Positions 30,801 to 40,256 of a stretch of DNA of 53,251 nucleotides are shown here, one piece after another (position 1 is the stretch's first letter; each line of letters opens with the position of its first letter). The translations under genes and the position numbers were made by a program. The notes below the pieces were generated by a model that saw nothing but the letters and a program-made list of their open reading frames with translations, ran no database searches and was not told the origin of the DNA. The DNA lies in assembly GCA_025765595.1 (NCBI GenBank), contig JAIVFH010000195.1, forward strand, positions 1-53,251, in the 5' to 3' direction. The stretch is from Obelidium mucronatum. Its lineage: Eukaryota > Chytridiomycota > Chytridiomycetes > Chytridiales > Chytriomycetaceae.

Positions 30801-32553
30801 GCTGCGGCAGCGGTAGCAGCTGCAACGACTCCGGCTACGGCCGCGTTTCCGGATTTCTCGGATTCATGATATTCTGAGTCCGCTTGTTTGGACAGATACG
30901 CCTCGGGAGCAGTTTCGATGACTACGTCTCCTGCTGATAATTGAGGTTAGGCTAAAATGTGATTGAGGTGAGTTGAAGTACCTGGTGCCGCTTTTGGGGC
31001 AGATTCCGCAACGTCAGACGAGACGAGCTCTACAATTGTGGTTTCGGCGGATGTAGCCACCGCGGTAGCATCAACCGTCTCAACGATGGTGGTTTCTTCT
31101 ACAATAACTTCACGCGCTTCAGTGGCACAGACATCAACGACAGCAACTTCTTCAACAACGACTGTTTCCACAGTTTCGGTGATGATTTCTGAGACTGGTG
31201 CGTCTACAGTCTCAACAACAGTGGTTTCTTCAATAATGACCTGAACACCTCCAGCGGCAAGGACTTCCTGTGGAAGGTCACTTTCAGCCACAATTTCAGT
31301 AGTTTCGACGATCACAATCTCCTCAACGATTGTAACTGTTTCCAAAGAACCGGAATAGTCAGCAGGAAGCTCTTCAACGGTTTCTTCAACAACAGTGGTG
31401 GTTTCCACAACTTCGTCTTGGGTAGCTATATGTGGCAAAACGTGAGAAACTTCAGAAAGAAACGCGACATGATATGAAAAATTACCAGGAGCGGCCTTTG
31501 TGGCAACTTTAACAGAGGCAACTTCCTCAGTGGTTGCAACGACAACTTCCTTGCTCACACAGACGGCATCTTCAACAACAGCAGCAACAGTTTCGCCGTT
31601 GTTTCTGGCGAGAGCTTGATCAACTGCGATACGGGACGAGACATCATCGATCGTGATGGTCAAAGTCTTCAAGCTATTTTACAAACTCAAAGTCAATATT
31701 CACAAATACAAAGAAATAAAAGCAAAAAATTACGTGGTGTTGGTGGTAAGGGCGGCGGCGATTGCCTTTTCAGCGCCAAGGCCAACAGCAGCGGTGGCCC
31801 CAAATCTCAAGGTTTCCAAAACAGTGTTAGATTGCAAAGCCTGGCAGAAAAGTTAAATGAAAGATATTCATGGAAATAGCGAGATATTACTTGAGCAATA
31901 GCGATAACAAATTCGCTGGTAACGTGGGTGTTTGTCAAATCGAGTGATTTGAGATTAGTGTTGTTGGCAAGAGCTCCTGCCAACAAGAGGCCTTGTTCTT
32001 CAATAAGAACTTGACAGTCCTTCAAATCTAATTCCACCAGTTCAGTACTGTTGTCAATGAGTCCCTGCACAGTGGCATCCACGGCTTTAGCAGCAATAGC
32101 CACAGTTTCTACAGTCTCAGCAGTTTGGACGGTTTCTTCAATAACAACAGTTTCTGTCGACGAGACAATAACTTCCTCACTCTGTTTTTGTGTGCGTGTT
32201 ATGTTTCGATTTAGAACGTCGTGTCCAAATATGATTAAATGCCCTCCCAACACTCCCGATACATACAGCAGAAGCCGTTTGTTCGACGAATTCAGTTTCT
32301 ACAATGGTTGTAGTCTCAACTACTACAACTTCCTCCTCCACAGTGGTGACCTTCGTCTCCACTGAATCAACGTTCTAAATTGGTTTTTAGGTAGTGAAGC
32401 AGTTACAAGTTAGCCAGACGGAACAAGATATGGAGCGAGGAGCAGAAAGAGCACAATGGCAGGATGCATTTGCTAAGAGCGTGGCACAATGATGCAGCGG
32501 CTCCAGCGGGCAGGGGCGAATTGGCTAGTGTCACTCACCTCTTGATTTTCCAT
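21819..32553 (-). CDS. Giant Val/Glu/Thr-repeat protein with tropomodulin-like LRR modules at both ends
   Basis: Nine exons (minus): 32539-32553, 32267-32374, 32181-31891, 31840-31734, 31673-31486, 31425-30982, 30930-22701, 22653-22182 and 22127-21819; all phases close, giving about 3387 aa. Exon 1 encodes only MENQE before a perfect GTGAGT donor. Module 1 (about 70-215) and module 2 (about 3205-3387) each have VELDLKDCQVL or VSVDLKDCQVL, ALANNT(N/H)(L/V)KSL(D/N)LTN, ALQ(S/T)N(T/N)(V/T)LE(T/S)L and a final block ending LARNN or VARNNEVLRKQRL. The LRR spacing and the KSLN..N.I...GI pattern recall the C-terminal domain of tropomodulin/leiomodin. Between them lies a repeat region rich in VVVE(E/T)T and EVVAE, with seven hydrophobic Ala/Gly segments. 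A basic RRTSKP...RRKSK patch precedes module 2. Actin-end binding or a stretched scaffold is inference only. Confidence 0.8.
22880..30790 (-). repeat. Hierarchical coding tandem array, 201-bp unit, 366+201n-bp super-unit
   Basis: The basic unit is 67 codons (201 bp) and includes ETVVVETTEVVTEEVVVVES, TEVVAEATETVVVEETKEVV and AECATEA(V/A)VAEV. Every few units it is interrupted by a longer segment with ESSDDSVVETVVAAAVGVAA, AAGALAAGLFATQTS and poly-Thr. The starts of this segment (read on + at 23755, 24523, 25291, 26863, 28234, 29404 and a variant near 30775) are spaced 768, 768, 1572, 1371, 1170 and about 1371 bp. Each spacing equals 366 + 201n with n = 2, 2, 6, 5, 4 and 5. Copies are nearly identical, so copy number may vary between individuals and assembly may be compressed. 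Confidence 0.9.
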
Positions 32554-33018
32554 TTTTTTTGCCAACACACTAGAAATTTCCGTTTCTACCATCATTTGAT
32601 TGCAAATTGGCAGTCACTCGTGCGATGGAAACATAAACATTACTGCTACTGCTTGGACGTGATTGGTCCAAGCGGTCGATCGCAAAGGTGTCATAAGCAT
32701 TTGCAGAAGGCGGCGCTTGCAGAATATGTAACATTCAAGCCTTCGAGCCACCCAAGAGGGATCAGATTCAAAGATGTATCAAGGAATATGAATGTTCAAA
32801 TGCGGAAAGCTGAAGCTTCGAGGTTTCTGGAAAGAAAAGGAAAAGAGCAAACGCAAGGCCCGCAAGTGCACTTATGCACGAATAGTCTCCAAGGTCTATG
32901 GAGCATTTGGTGTCAACGACTCGACGGCAAAACGACTATCAACCTCTATCAACTGGTAAAAAATAGAAAAAGAGTCCTGTCAAATTGAAAGTCTACTTGA
33001 AGCCAGTTAAAGACTTCC
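32554..33018. other. Divergent region between giant gene and homeobox gene 5
   Basis: This must contain the promoter of the giant gene (minus) and that of homeobox gene 5 (plus). Part of it, 32697-32959, looks protein-coding and is listed separately. No TATA box is obvious. Confidence 0.45.
32697..32959 (+). pseudogene. Coding-like block in two shifted frames, possible gene remnant or upstream exon
   Basis: One frame reads CRICNIQAFEPPKRDQIQRC then IKEYECSNAES before a stop. A second frame, with an ATG at 32792, reads LRGFWKEKEKSKRKARKC then TYARIVSKVYGAFGVNDS and TAKRLSTSINW to a stop at 32957-32959. Together they look like one helical, basic protein broken by a one-base shift near 32810-32815. 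Alternatively, the second frame could splice from the GTAAAA at 32955 into homeobox gene 5. I recognise no family. Confidence 0.3.
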
Positions 33019-33813
33019 ATGAAAACATTCACGTCGGCATCGACCCAAACTGAGTCTGAAACATCAGACTTTGAACTAACGCGCAAGGCGTACGATGCAT
33101 TGACATCCGCGCTGTTGGTGTCTTGTTCGTCATCCAACCACGATTCTTTGAATCTCAGTTCGCATCCACTTCTTTCTAAAAGTCGCCAGGACTTTCATCC
33201 TTTGACTTTCGAGTCTCTTTCAAGACACAGCAGTGTACCGGGCTCGGATTTTATCGACATTGGTGTCAACGATCTTTTGAACAAGGAGGATTCGTTTTCT
33301 TGGAACAACTGCTCCTTTCATACGTCACCTTCGTCTCCCATCCAATTGGACTATTACAATAATAGTTATAACTATAAGTTTGACACCTTGGTCGATCATC
33401 TTCCTGCTGTGGGGCAATCCACTTTTCCTTCACCAGACTTGACTCCCCAAATCCCTCCAATCCAACTTCCTGACCAGAATCCCCATTTAAATTCAGACCC
33501 TTTGCATAAAAATGAAGCGGATCCAATCGGGATTTTCGCGATTCCTCCAGCGCATGTTTTCGAGTCAAGTTCAAGTGTATCAAATCACAAATCCGCCGTT
33601 CAAAAAACAAAGTCAAAACGATTCAAAGCGTCTGCAGATATATTTGGCTGCCTTTCGGCGTATTTTAGATTCAATCCATTCCCGACGGCGAAGGAGGCGG
33701 AAAGTATTGGCATTGAGCTTGATATGAAACCACGTCAAGTTAAAGTTTGGTTCCAAAATCGGCGTAGTGCTTTGAAAAAGATGGGCGAGGAAATTAAAAA
33801 GAAGAGAAGTTGA
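33019..33813 (+). CDS. Homeodomain protein 5 (class II, lacks the C-terminal module)
   Basis: This is a single exon of 264 aa. It starts MKTFTSASTQTESETSDFEL. The N-terminus is Ser/Asn/Pro-rich, with LSRHSSVPGS the only trace of the RRxSxP motif. The homeodomain at about 197-256 reads SKRFKASADIFGCLSAYF, NPFPTAKEAESIGIELDM and RQVKVWFQNRRSALKK. The protein then stops after a short basic tail (EEIKKKRS), so the KPKK box and YFFVE motif of its neighbours are missing. It has the most divergent class II homeodomain here and the one nearest the giant gene. It may be a truncated, fast-evolving copy. Confidence 0.85.
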   Translation: MKTFTSASTQTESETSDFELTRKAYDALTSALLVSCSSSNHDSLNLSSHPLLSKSRQDFHPLTFESLSRHSSVPGSDFIDIGVNDLLNKEDSFSWNNCSFHTSPSSPIQLDYYNNSYNYKFDTLVDHLPAVGQSTFPSPDLTPQIPPIQLPDQNPHLNSDPLHKNEADPIGIFAIPPAHVFESSSSVSNHKSAVQKTKSKRFKASADIFGCLSAYFRFNPFPTAKEAESIGIELDMKPRQVKVWFQNRRSALKKMGEEIKKKRS

Positions 33814-33938
33814 ATGGAAGGAGAATCAATAAAATAAACTTCAGAAACACGAAATTTGAACCCCATCCCCCAAGCCCCTTTGTCGAAACACCAGCAGCCT
33901 ATTTGAAACTTCCACTTGAAAGAAAAACTCCATCCAAA

Positions 33939-34857
33939 ATGTCCCCGACTGTTTGCAATACTCAGATCGTTGCTGATGACTGCTACTTTGTACCAAGCCA
34001 TTATTCAAACAGCAGCATGTATTCTCTTCTTAGCCGACAATCCCCCATCGCCACGCCACCACGTATGAAGCTCAGTATCCCAAGTCTTCAACACTGCATT
34101 GCTCCAAATCCTACGCCTACCGACATTATTCTCATGAACTCTCTTCTGTTGCCGCTCGATCAAAGTCAGTTCCACTTCAGTGAATCAGATCTACTGCACG
34201 CACATCTTGGAAATATGGACCTTATGACACCCAGTCCCATGATTTTACCACGAAACGAAAACAATGCAACTTGCTTCTCCTTTGACTTTGTGGATCATAC
34301 GGTATCGAATAACGAAGTTGCGGCTCAGCAATTTCCAATCCTGGACTCCGAACACTTCTCTTCATCCAGTCCTATTCCATCTTCATCGCAACCACCCAAC
34401 CAACAGCTGACTAAACCCGTCTCGCTCGATGGCGTAATGGATTCCCCTCCCCAGTCTCCAAACCCGCCACCGACCATTTCCCCCAAGAAGAACAAAAAGA
34501 TGCGTTTCAGGGCCACAGAAGCGGAACTTGATTTCCTTTTGACAGTATTTGAATCGAACCCATTCCCAAGCACAAGGCAGCGGATCCAACTTGCCGAGAA
34601 GCTAAGCCTTGATCCAAAGCAAATTCTCTTCTGGTATGACTCCCCAAGTTTGACTTCAAAATTTTTCACACAATATCTGAATAACTTCGGATAGGTTCCA
34701 AAACCGACGTGCAACTTTAAAAAGTAACGGCATTGTTGCAGTCAAACCGAAAAAGACGTCTGCGGCGACAAGTCTTGCTTTCAGGGGCAAGAATTGCACA
34801 TTATCGCCTTTGTCCGCGGAAAATCCCTTTTTCTACGTTGCCGAAACATCCGAATAG
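33939..34857 (+). CDS. Homeodomain protein 6 (class II)
   Basis: Exons are 33939-34633 and 34695-34857; 285 aa. The ATG at 33939 (MSPTVCNTQIVADD) is the first in frame; the open frame upstream reaches back to the stop of gene 5 with only a TTG. SLLSRQSPIATPPRMKLS weakly echoes the RRxS motifs. The homeodomain at about 185-244 reads MRFRATEAELDFLLTVF, ESNPFPSTRQRIQLAEKLSL and KQILFW/FQNRRATLK. The 61-bp intron splits the Trp48 codon (TG/G). After it come NGIVAVKPKK and the terminal LSPLSAENPFFYVAETSE. It begins only 126 bp after the stop of gene 5. Confidence 0.88.
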
Positions 34858-35283
34858 ACGAAACGAAACGATCCATGTTTTGCGTTATTTTATTTTCTTC
34901 AGCTTTTGCTGAAATGTGTATTATGTGAATTGCTGTTGGGATGAAGACATGATGAAATAGAGTTTTCTGGAAGGGGTGTATGTACGAAATTTTCAACAAA
35001 AAAGATGAGCTACCCTCATTAGATGTTATCCCATAATTATCCTCGTTTATTTAAGTGTCTTCGTGTGATTTAAGCCTCCTTGTTTGTTACGTGAAATACG
35101 GAATTGTCGAGCACCCTCGTTTATAAAGTGCCTGAAATCTCTTTTCATGTTCATTTATGAATGACAATTATTTTAGAGTTCTGAGATTTTAGCATTTGGG
35201 ATCCAAATAGCCGTTCGGGAAAATTGTCATCAGACGGTTTTACAACAAAATGACAAGAGGGAATGAAACCCTAAAAAGTAATA
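34858..35283. other. Intergenic, 426 bp
   Basis: This is A/T-rich. A weak direct repeat, TCCTCGTTTATTTAAGTGT near 35040 and CCCTCGTTTATAAAGTGCC near 35111, includes a TTTATAAA that could act as a TATA-like element for gene 7. Nothing else seen. Confidence 0.4.
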
Positions 35284-36474
35284 ATGAGATTTCAGGGTCC
35301 GAAGAGAAAGAGTTATAAAGGCAATGCTAATGATTTCTATCGGCCTAGACTCTCCGTCAAACACCCGACTCTGTCAATGAGTGGCGATCACACCCGAGGT
35401 GCCCAACTCTCACAAGAGCACTTAGAACAGCAAAATCAGCAACCGATCAATAACTCGATGGCATTTGTGCTCGACCGCCGATTCTCTCTACCATTTCTTC
35501 CTGGAACAGCAATGCCGACCAGCGCCACAGAGTCGCCAATTCCAACAAACGTGAATATGATCACTGCACAAATGATGCAAGCGCCGAGATATTCATCCAG
35601 CCAATTTAGTCGACGTATGTCGCTTCCAGCTGGACTAATGTATCAGCCATCGATGACACCTGTTCAATCGCAAACTGCAACTTCAATAGCACGGAATCCA
35701 GGGTTGGAATCGTTTAAAATGTATGGTCATGTTGCTGGCGACTTGATGCTTTCATCCGAATTCAGCAGTCCACAACAAGTAACACCAACCTTTACACCAT
35801 ACGGACTACCGATAACATCAGCATCTACATACAATTTCGAGAGCGCATTCAATGAGCTTCTACTTGAAAAGCATCTGAGTCAGCAATATGCAGTGTTTTC
35901 TGAACATCAAGGGAAACCGCCGCAATTTGTATTTGGCTTTCAGCCACAAAAGCAGCCGAAGGAAAACTCGCAAGTTGCCTCAGGACTTGATACTATTCAC
36001 GAAACAATTCAGGCTCCAGTTCCCCTACCTATGCCAGAGTTTTACAGTACATCCAGTCCACCACCTGCCACCAACAGTCCACCGGCACAACAGTTGTCTC
36101 CAGTTTCAACTACAGTATTACAAAGGTCTAAAGACACAATCTCTGGAAAAACACAGCAAAAGTTCAAGCCTACGGAAGCACAGCTGTCGACTCTTGTTGG
36201 TGTGTTTGAAAAAAACCCATTTCCAAGCGCAGCTCTGCGCACCCATTTGGCTGAAATGCTGGACATTCAGCCAAAACAGGTTCGCTTCTGGTTCCAGAAC
36301 CGGCGGGCTACATACAAGATCAACGGTATTTACGTCGTGAAGCCAAAAAAGGGGAAACTGGGGAATACAAGTGGAGAAGTAATTCAAAGAGGAGGAGGCG
36401 AGGGAGCCTTGGCGCCAATATCAAGCGATAATCCGTACTTTTTTGTGGATGCTTCGCGAAAGGCAATGTTTTAG
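35284..36474 (+). CDS. Homeodomain protein 7 (class II, intronless)
   Basis: This is a single exon of 396 aa. It carries both N-terminal motifs in full: VLDRRFSLPFLPG (about residues 62-74) and FSRRMSLPAGL (about 109-119). A Gln/Pro/Ser-rich middle follows. The homeodomain at about 289-348 reads QKFKPTEAQLSTLVGVF, EKNPFPSAALRTHLAEMLDI and KQVRFWFQNRRATYK. It is followed at once by NGIYVVKPKKGK, and near the end by LAPISSDNPYFFVDASRKAM. There is no intron at the Trp48 site used by gene 6. The start could be one of several early ATGs (35284 or the Met before SGDHTRG); the longest is given. Confidence 0.9.
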   Translation: MRFQGPKRKSYKGNANDFYRPRLSVKHPTLSMSGDHTRGAQLSQEHLEQQNQQPINNSMAFVLDRRFSLPFLPGTAMPTSATESPIPTNVNMITAQMMQAPRYSSSQFSRRMSLPAGLMYQPSMTPVQSQTATSIARNPGLESFKMYGHVAGDLMLSSEFSSPQQVTPTFTPYGLPITSASTYNFESAFNELLLEKHLSQQYAVFSEHQGKPPQFVFGFQPQKQPKENSQVASGLDTIHETIQAPVPLPMPEFYSTSSPPPATNSPPAQQLSPVSTTVLQRSKDTISGKTQQKFKPTEAQLSTLVGVFEKNPFPSAALRTHLAEMLDIQPKQVRFWFQNRRATYKINGIYVVKPKKGKLGNTSGEVIQRGGGEGALAPISSDNPYFFVDASRKAMF

Positions 36475-36708
36475 CCTCCATTTACCAATAAAGACATGTA
36501 CAGATTTTGCGCCATCGATTTGGAAAGAAAACGTGTTGTTACAAGTCAATAATGAGTCTTGACGATGAATCTTCTTGTTTGCGAAAAATTTGATTGATAA
36601 AAACCAACGTCCTTTGCATTCCGAGCATCAGCATCAAAAATCATTCTGAGCATACAAACTCTAGTAGCAGCATTATTCTTCATACATCACTTCAGCTTCT
36701 ATTTGCAA

Positions 36709-37883
36709 ATGGCGCCATTCCAGTTTCCACCACAAGAGCCCACCCCAGCAAGCAGCAACGAGGGTAACTGCTCACACCATCGGCTTCTTGATCGCCGCTT
36801 TTCGATGCCCATCGCGTTTGATTCTTCTATCTTCAGCCATCAACTGCAGTCGCTTGTCCCAGACTCTGACCCATTAACAGTTTCGGAGCTGTCCAGACGC
36901 ATGTCGCTCCAATACCCGCTTCCTGACTTGACCAATATTCAATTTGCTAGTAATTTCGAGTTTCCAACTGTAACTCAGGATGAAGTGAGCATGATGGAGT
37001 TGATGAGTTCTCCCATTCCACCCAGCTTTGGGTTGTCAAACACCAACAATCCAGAGTCGAACGACTCTTTTATCCGACGAATGTCTCTTCCTTTTGCTTT
37101 TCCTTCTGATTCAAGCGATGCTGGGTTTATGGATTACAGCGGTTACTTCACCCAAGAACTTGACAGTACACCCGAATACTACAACACCAACGAGCCCGAA
37201 CAAGGATCTATCGATCCCGCAGAAACTTTTTGTACAGAATCGCTCAACAGAGTCGCTTCTCCTCTGGTGCTTCCCATCACTCCTCCACAATCACACCTCT
37301 CCTCCACCCAAACGCGAAAGTCATCTATTTCAACCACCCCTGCAATGGCATTGTCATACTCGATCAAGCGGAAAGATAGCTATACCCCTACTACCCCAGA
37401 GCCTGGTATGGATATGGTTCTAGCAACTCCACCGTCTTCGCCACGGCCATCGCGACGCGCCTCTATCGATTCCGGGAAACATCAGCGATTCAAACCAACT
37501 GAATCTGAGCTTGTCATGCTGACTGCGATTTTCCAAAAGAACCCTTTCCCTTCGACACCATTGAGAAAGAAGCTTGCGGAACGGATGGGTCTTGATGTGA
37601 AGCAAGTTCAATTTTGGTGAGTTATTTTCCGCATTTTATGCTTGCTATTCGATCTCTTTTCTTATTTTTTGGTTGGGTGAATAGGTTTCAAAACCGGAGG
37701 GCTTCAATGAAACAGAATGGGATCCATGTTGTGAAACCAACAAAGAGCTCTGGTTCTTACTGCAGCAAAAAAACCAAGAGAGCTTCGCTATCGCCGTTAT
37801 CGGCCGATAGCTTGTATTTCTTTGTGGATTCGGGACTCTATTCGGATGTGTCTCAAAATCAAAGCGATGCACACGATGTCTAA
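36709..37883 (+). CDS. Homeodomain protein 8 (class II)
   Basis: Exons are 36709-37616 and 37685-37883; 368 aa. The ATG at 36709 (MAPFQFPPQEP) is used. Motifs in order: RLLDRRFSMPIAF, LSRRMSLQYPLP, FIRRMSLPFAF (two RRMS copies), TTPEPGMDMVLATPPSSP, SRRASIDSG. The homeodomain at about 256-315 reads QRFKPTESELVMLTAIF, QKNPFPSTPLRKKLAERMGL and KQVQFW/FQNRRASMK. The 68-bp intron splits Trp48 (TG/G). NGIHVVKPTKSS follows, then ASLSPLSADSLYFFVDSG and a short extra tail. It has the fullest set of the conserved motifs. Confidence 0.92.
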
Positions 37884-38284
37884 CCAGCGAAAGTCCCCCA
37901 GTCCCTCCCATTCTTCAACTAGACATTTGTTTTGCTTTTGATTATTTTATTTTTTGGTGGCTTTTTTTTTGGACATCTTTTTAATTGAGTTTGCTTCATT
38001 CATCTTTTGCCCCCTTCGTCATGATCTGACACTACATATTGAGAAGTACTATTACGCTGAATCGCAGAAAATAAAGAGTGAAAAGATAATTGTGATATGG
38101 CTAATGAAAAATATTTTGAGTAGCAATTGAGGCTTGTGTGGATTCGGCAGACACTCAAAAAAATTGATTTGTGATTGTAATAAAATGTTTCACACCGCAC
38201 AATTGAACCACTTCAGTCAATTATTCAAGATATAAATGCTATTGCTATTGTCAAAATCGCTACATCGGTAGTATTTACGTACAT

Positions 38285-38301
38285 AGTGCATTGTATGCAC
38301 T
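38285..38301. promoter_or_regulatory. Perfect inverted repeat AGTGCAT-TGT-ATGCACT
   Basis: Seven-base arms with a 3-nt spacer, extendable to ten bases with one bulged T (CATAGTGCAT...ATGCACTTATG), lie 190 bp upstream of gene 9. The core ATGCA/TGCAT resembles octamer-type homeodomain sites. Confidence 0.35.
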
Positions 38302-38435
38302 TATGACTTGAAGTGCGGCAAGCGGATTCATTTGTTCCAAAAGAAAAAAATTGTTCATTTCAGAGCGCAAGAATCAATGAAAGGGGTATAGAAAGAAAAT
38401 CTCATTTGTTAATAGGGCTTCAACATGGAGAAGGA

Positions 38436-38443
38436 TATATAAA
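38436..38443 (+). promoter_or_regulatory. TATA box of homeobox gene 9
   Basis: TATATAAA lies about 50 bp upstream of the ATG at 38492. Confidence 0.6.
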
Positions 38444-38491
38444 CAAAGGAAGTAAGGATCCAACACGCCACTCGTAACCAAACAAGCTAGT

Positions 38492-39521
38492 ATGGAGAAT
38501 CACGAAGAGTTTGATAGATCCATGGGTTTCACGGATGCTTCAAGTCTTGCCTTATTACTCGACCGGCGATTCTCGTTGCCAACAGGTTTTCCTCTTTTAC
38601 AACCGGACCAAAGCAACATGGAACTTCTCTTGTCCAATAGTTGCGACTCATCCATGATGGAACTGCTCAATTCTTCACAAGTTTCTCCACCGCAAGTTCA
38701 GCCAATCGCATTGTCTGAAAGCGAGTTTGATGCTCTTACTCGACGATTCTCCGAGCCTTTCAATCCTCTCATGATTCCGACGGAGCCATCTTTCTTGAGT
38801 CCTCAAATGGATTTCTTTATGCTGTCTCCCCAATGCTCGCAATCTAACGGTCCTGTCGGTACGAATCTCACCTTGTCATCACCTGGTTCGGTTTCTTTGC
38901 ACGCACCAGCCCTCGTTCCGACAAGCACGTTCCCGTCCATACATTCCACTCCTTCCTCGTCCCCAAAATCAGAAATCAATCCAATCCGTTCCCCAAAGAA
39001 ATACTTTGCAGGAAAAATGCTAGAACGCGAACGCGGCTTTGATATTCTCAACACAATGGAAACAGCTGCACCGACACCGCCAGAAACAATTCAGTCGCGT
39101 CGGAGCTCCATTTCCGAAGACGGTCGGCCTGCGCGATTCAAACCTACAGAATCTGAATCGGCGCTCTTGTGTTGCATATTCCAAAAGAACCCGTTTCCCA
39201 GCGCGGCAATGAGACAGAGGATTGCAGAGAAAATGGGGCTTGAGATGAAGCAAGTTCAGTTTTGGTAAATTCGTTGTGTTACTTTTTTTTTAGGTATTTT
39301 TTTTTATTTTCCACAAGTCCTTTTAAAGTTTTGTTCAAACTTTGGTTAGGTTTCAAAATCGACGTGCGTCCATGAAAACTCACGGTGTCCATGTGCTCAA
39401 GCCAAGAAGAAATAGTTCTGTAGCTGGTACAGGAATTGGATTGGGTGTTGATAGTGTTGTTTTAGGAGGAAAGCTGAGTCTACTTGACGAGGACAATCCA
39501 TTCTTTTTCGTTGAGGAATGA
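38492..39521 (+). CDS. Homeodomain protein 9 (class II)
   Basis: Exons are 38492-39264 and 39350-39521; 314 aa. It starts MENHEEFDRSMGF, then LLLDRRFSLPTGF, LTRRFSEPFNP (in the RRMS position), the acidic-aromatic RGFDILNTME in the PGxDxL position, and SRRSSISEDGRPARFKPTE leading into the homeodomain (about 211-270: QKNPFPSAAMRQRIAEKMGL, KQVQFW/FQNRRASMK). The 85-bp intron splits Trp48. After it come HGVHVLKPRRNSS and the terminus LSLLDEDNPFFFVEE, a close variant of SPL...YFFVE. A TATA box lies upstream. Confidence 0.92.
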
Positions 39522-40256
39522 TGGGAACCTCGATCGAAAGTGTACAGAATGACGCTGGTCGTTATCTTCGACGATTGTCTAGTTTCGGGGACAATTATGT
39601 TTAGTTGGAATAAAGCTTGGATTGTAAATGAACAGTAAATTGCTCCCGTGGGTTATCACAGAATCTAGTGGCGCGCCGGTAGTTAGGCTTTCCCAAAATT
39701 CGTGGTGATTTATGATTTCATAACGAGTTATGATCATTCCTGTGTAAGTGATTGTTTCTAGGCCAACTGTTGAGTGTAATCTTATATCTGGCATTTGCGT
39801 AAAGGATATGGGTCTCGGCTGCCTATAAACACCACCGGAACGTATTAGTCAGAAAGGTTTCAAGCTGAACCGAACTCTATTTTTTTTTCCTTCGAGGCAC
39901 TTTTTCTCGGTAAAATTTCTTAAACTCTGATCACAGATCAGGGGAAACGTGCGTTTCAAAATTCTATTTCACCAATTTGTGATTTCCCTATTTGGTCCGC
40001 ACGCCGCAGCGCTGACCAAAGTACAGAAGTGCTCGATAGAAACTGCCAAGTTCGTGTTAAGCTCGTGTGAATAAGACAACTACACTTGCGGACAATGGTT
40101 CGAAGTTGTATCTGCAGTATTTATCCTGCTTATTGATTTGAGTCAAGGTCGCCCAAGCCGCCGTATCAGTTTCAAACTCTCAAAAATTCGCTAAACCGTG
40201 CCAAAAATCTTATTTGTTCCTTAGAAGCGCATATATAGCGCGGTACAGTTCCACTA
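39522..40256. other. Intergenic, 735 bp
   Basis: Apart from a TATA box next to gene 10, listed separately, no feature was recognised. A minus-strand frame at 39579-39794 has no homology that I can see and is not called. Confidence 0.45.
40231..40237 (+). promoter_or_regulatory. TATA box of homeobox gene 10
   Basis: ATATATA within GCGCATATATAGCGC lies only about 20 bp before the ATG at 40257. It is unusually close, and flanked by a small GCGC palindrome. Confidence 0.45.

Larger units (their letters stand above)
37884..38491. other. Intergenic, 608 bp
   Basis: This holds the 3' UTR of gene 8 and the promoter of gene 9. It contains a palindrome (38285-38301) and a TATA box (38436-38443), listed separately. 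The rest is A/T-rich. Confidence 0.5.

Noticed and set aside
22874..30877. 2667-aa + strand ORF and several 200-480-aa + strand ORFs in a third frame
   Set aside because: They mirror the 201-bp repeat of the minus-strand exon; openness follows from the repeat length being a multiple of three. The minus frame is supported by splicing to LRR exons on both sides.
32464..32988. 174-aa + ORF without clear domains
   Set aside because: It overlaps the first exon of the giant gene on the other strand, has mixed composition, and the more protein-like stretches lie in the other two frames.
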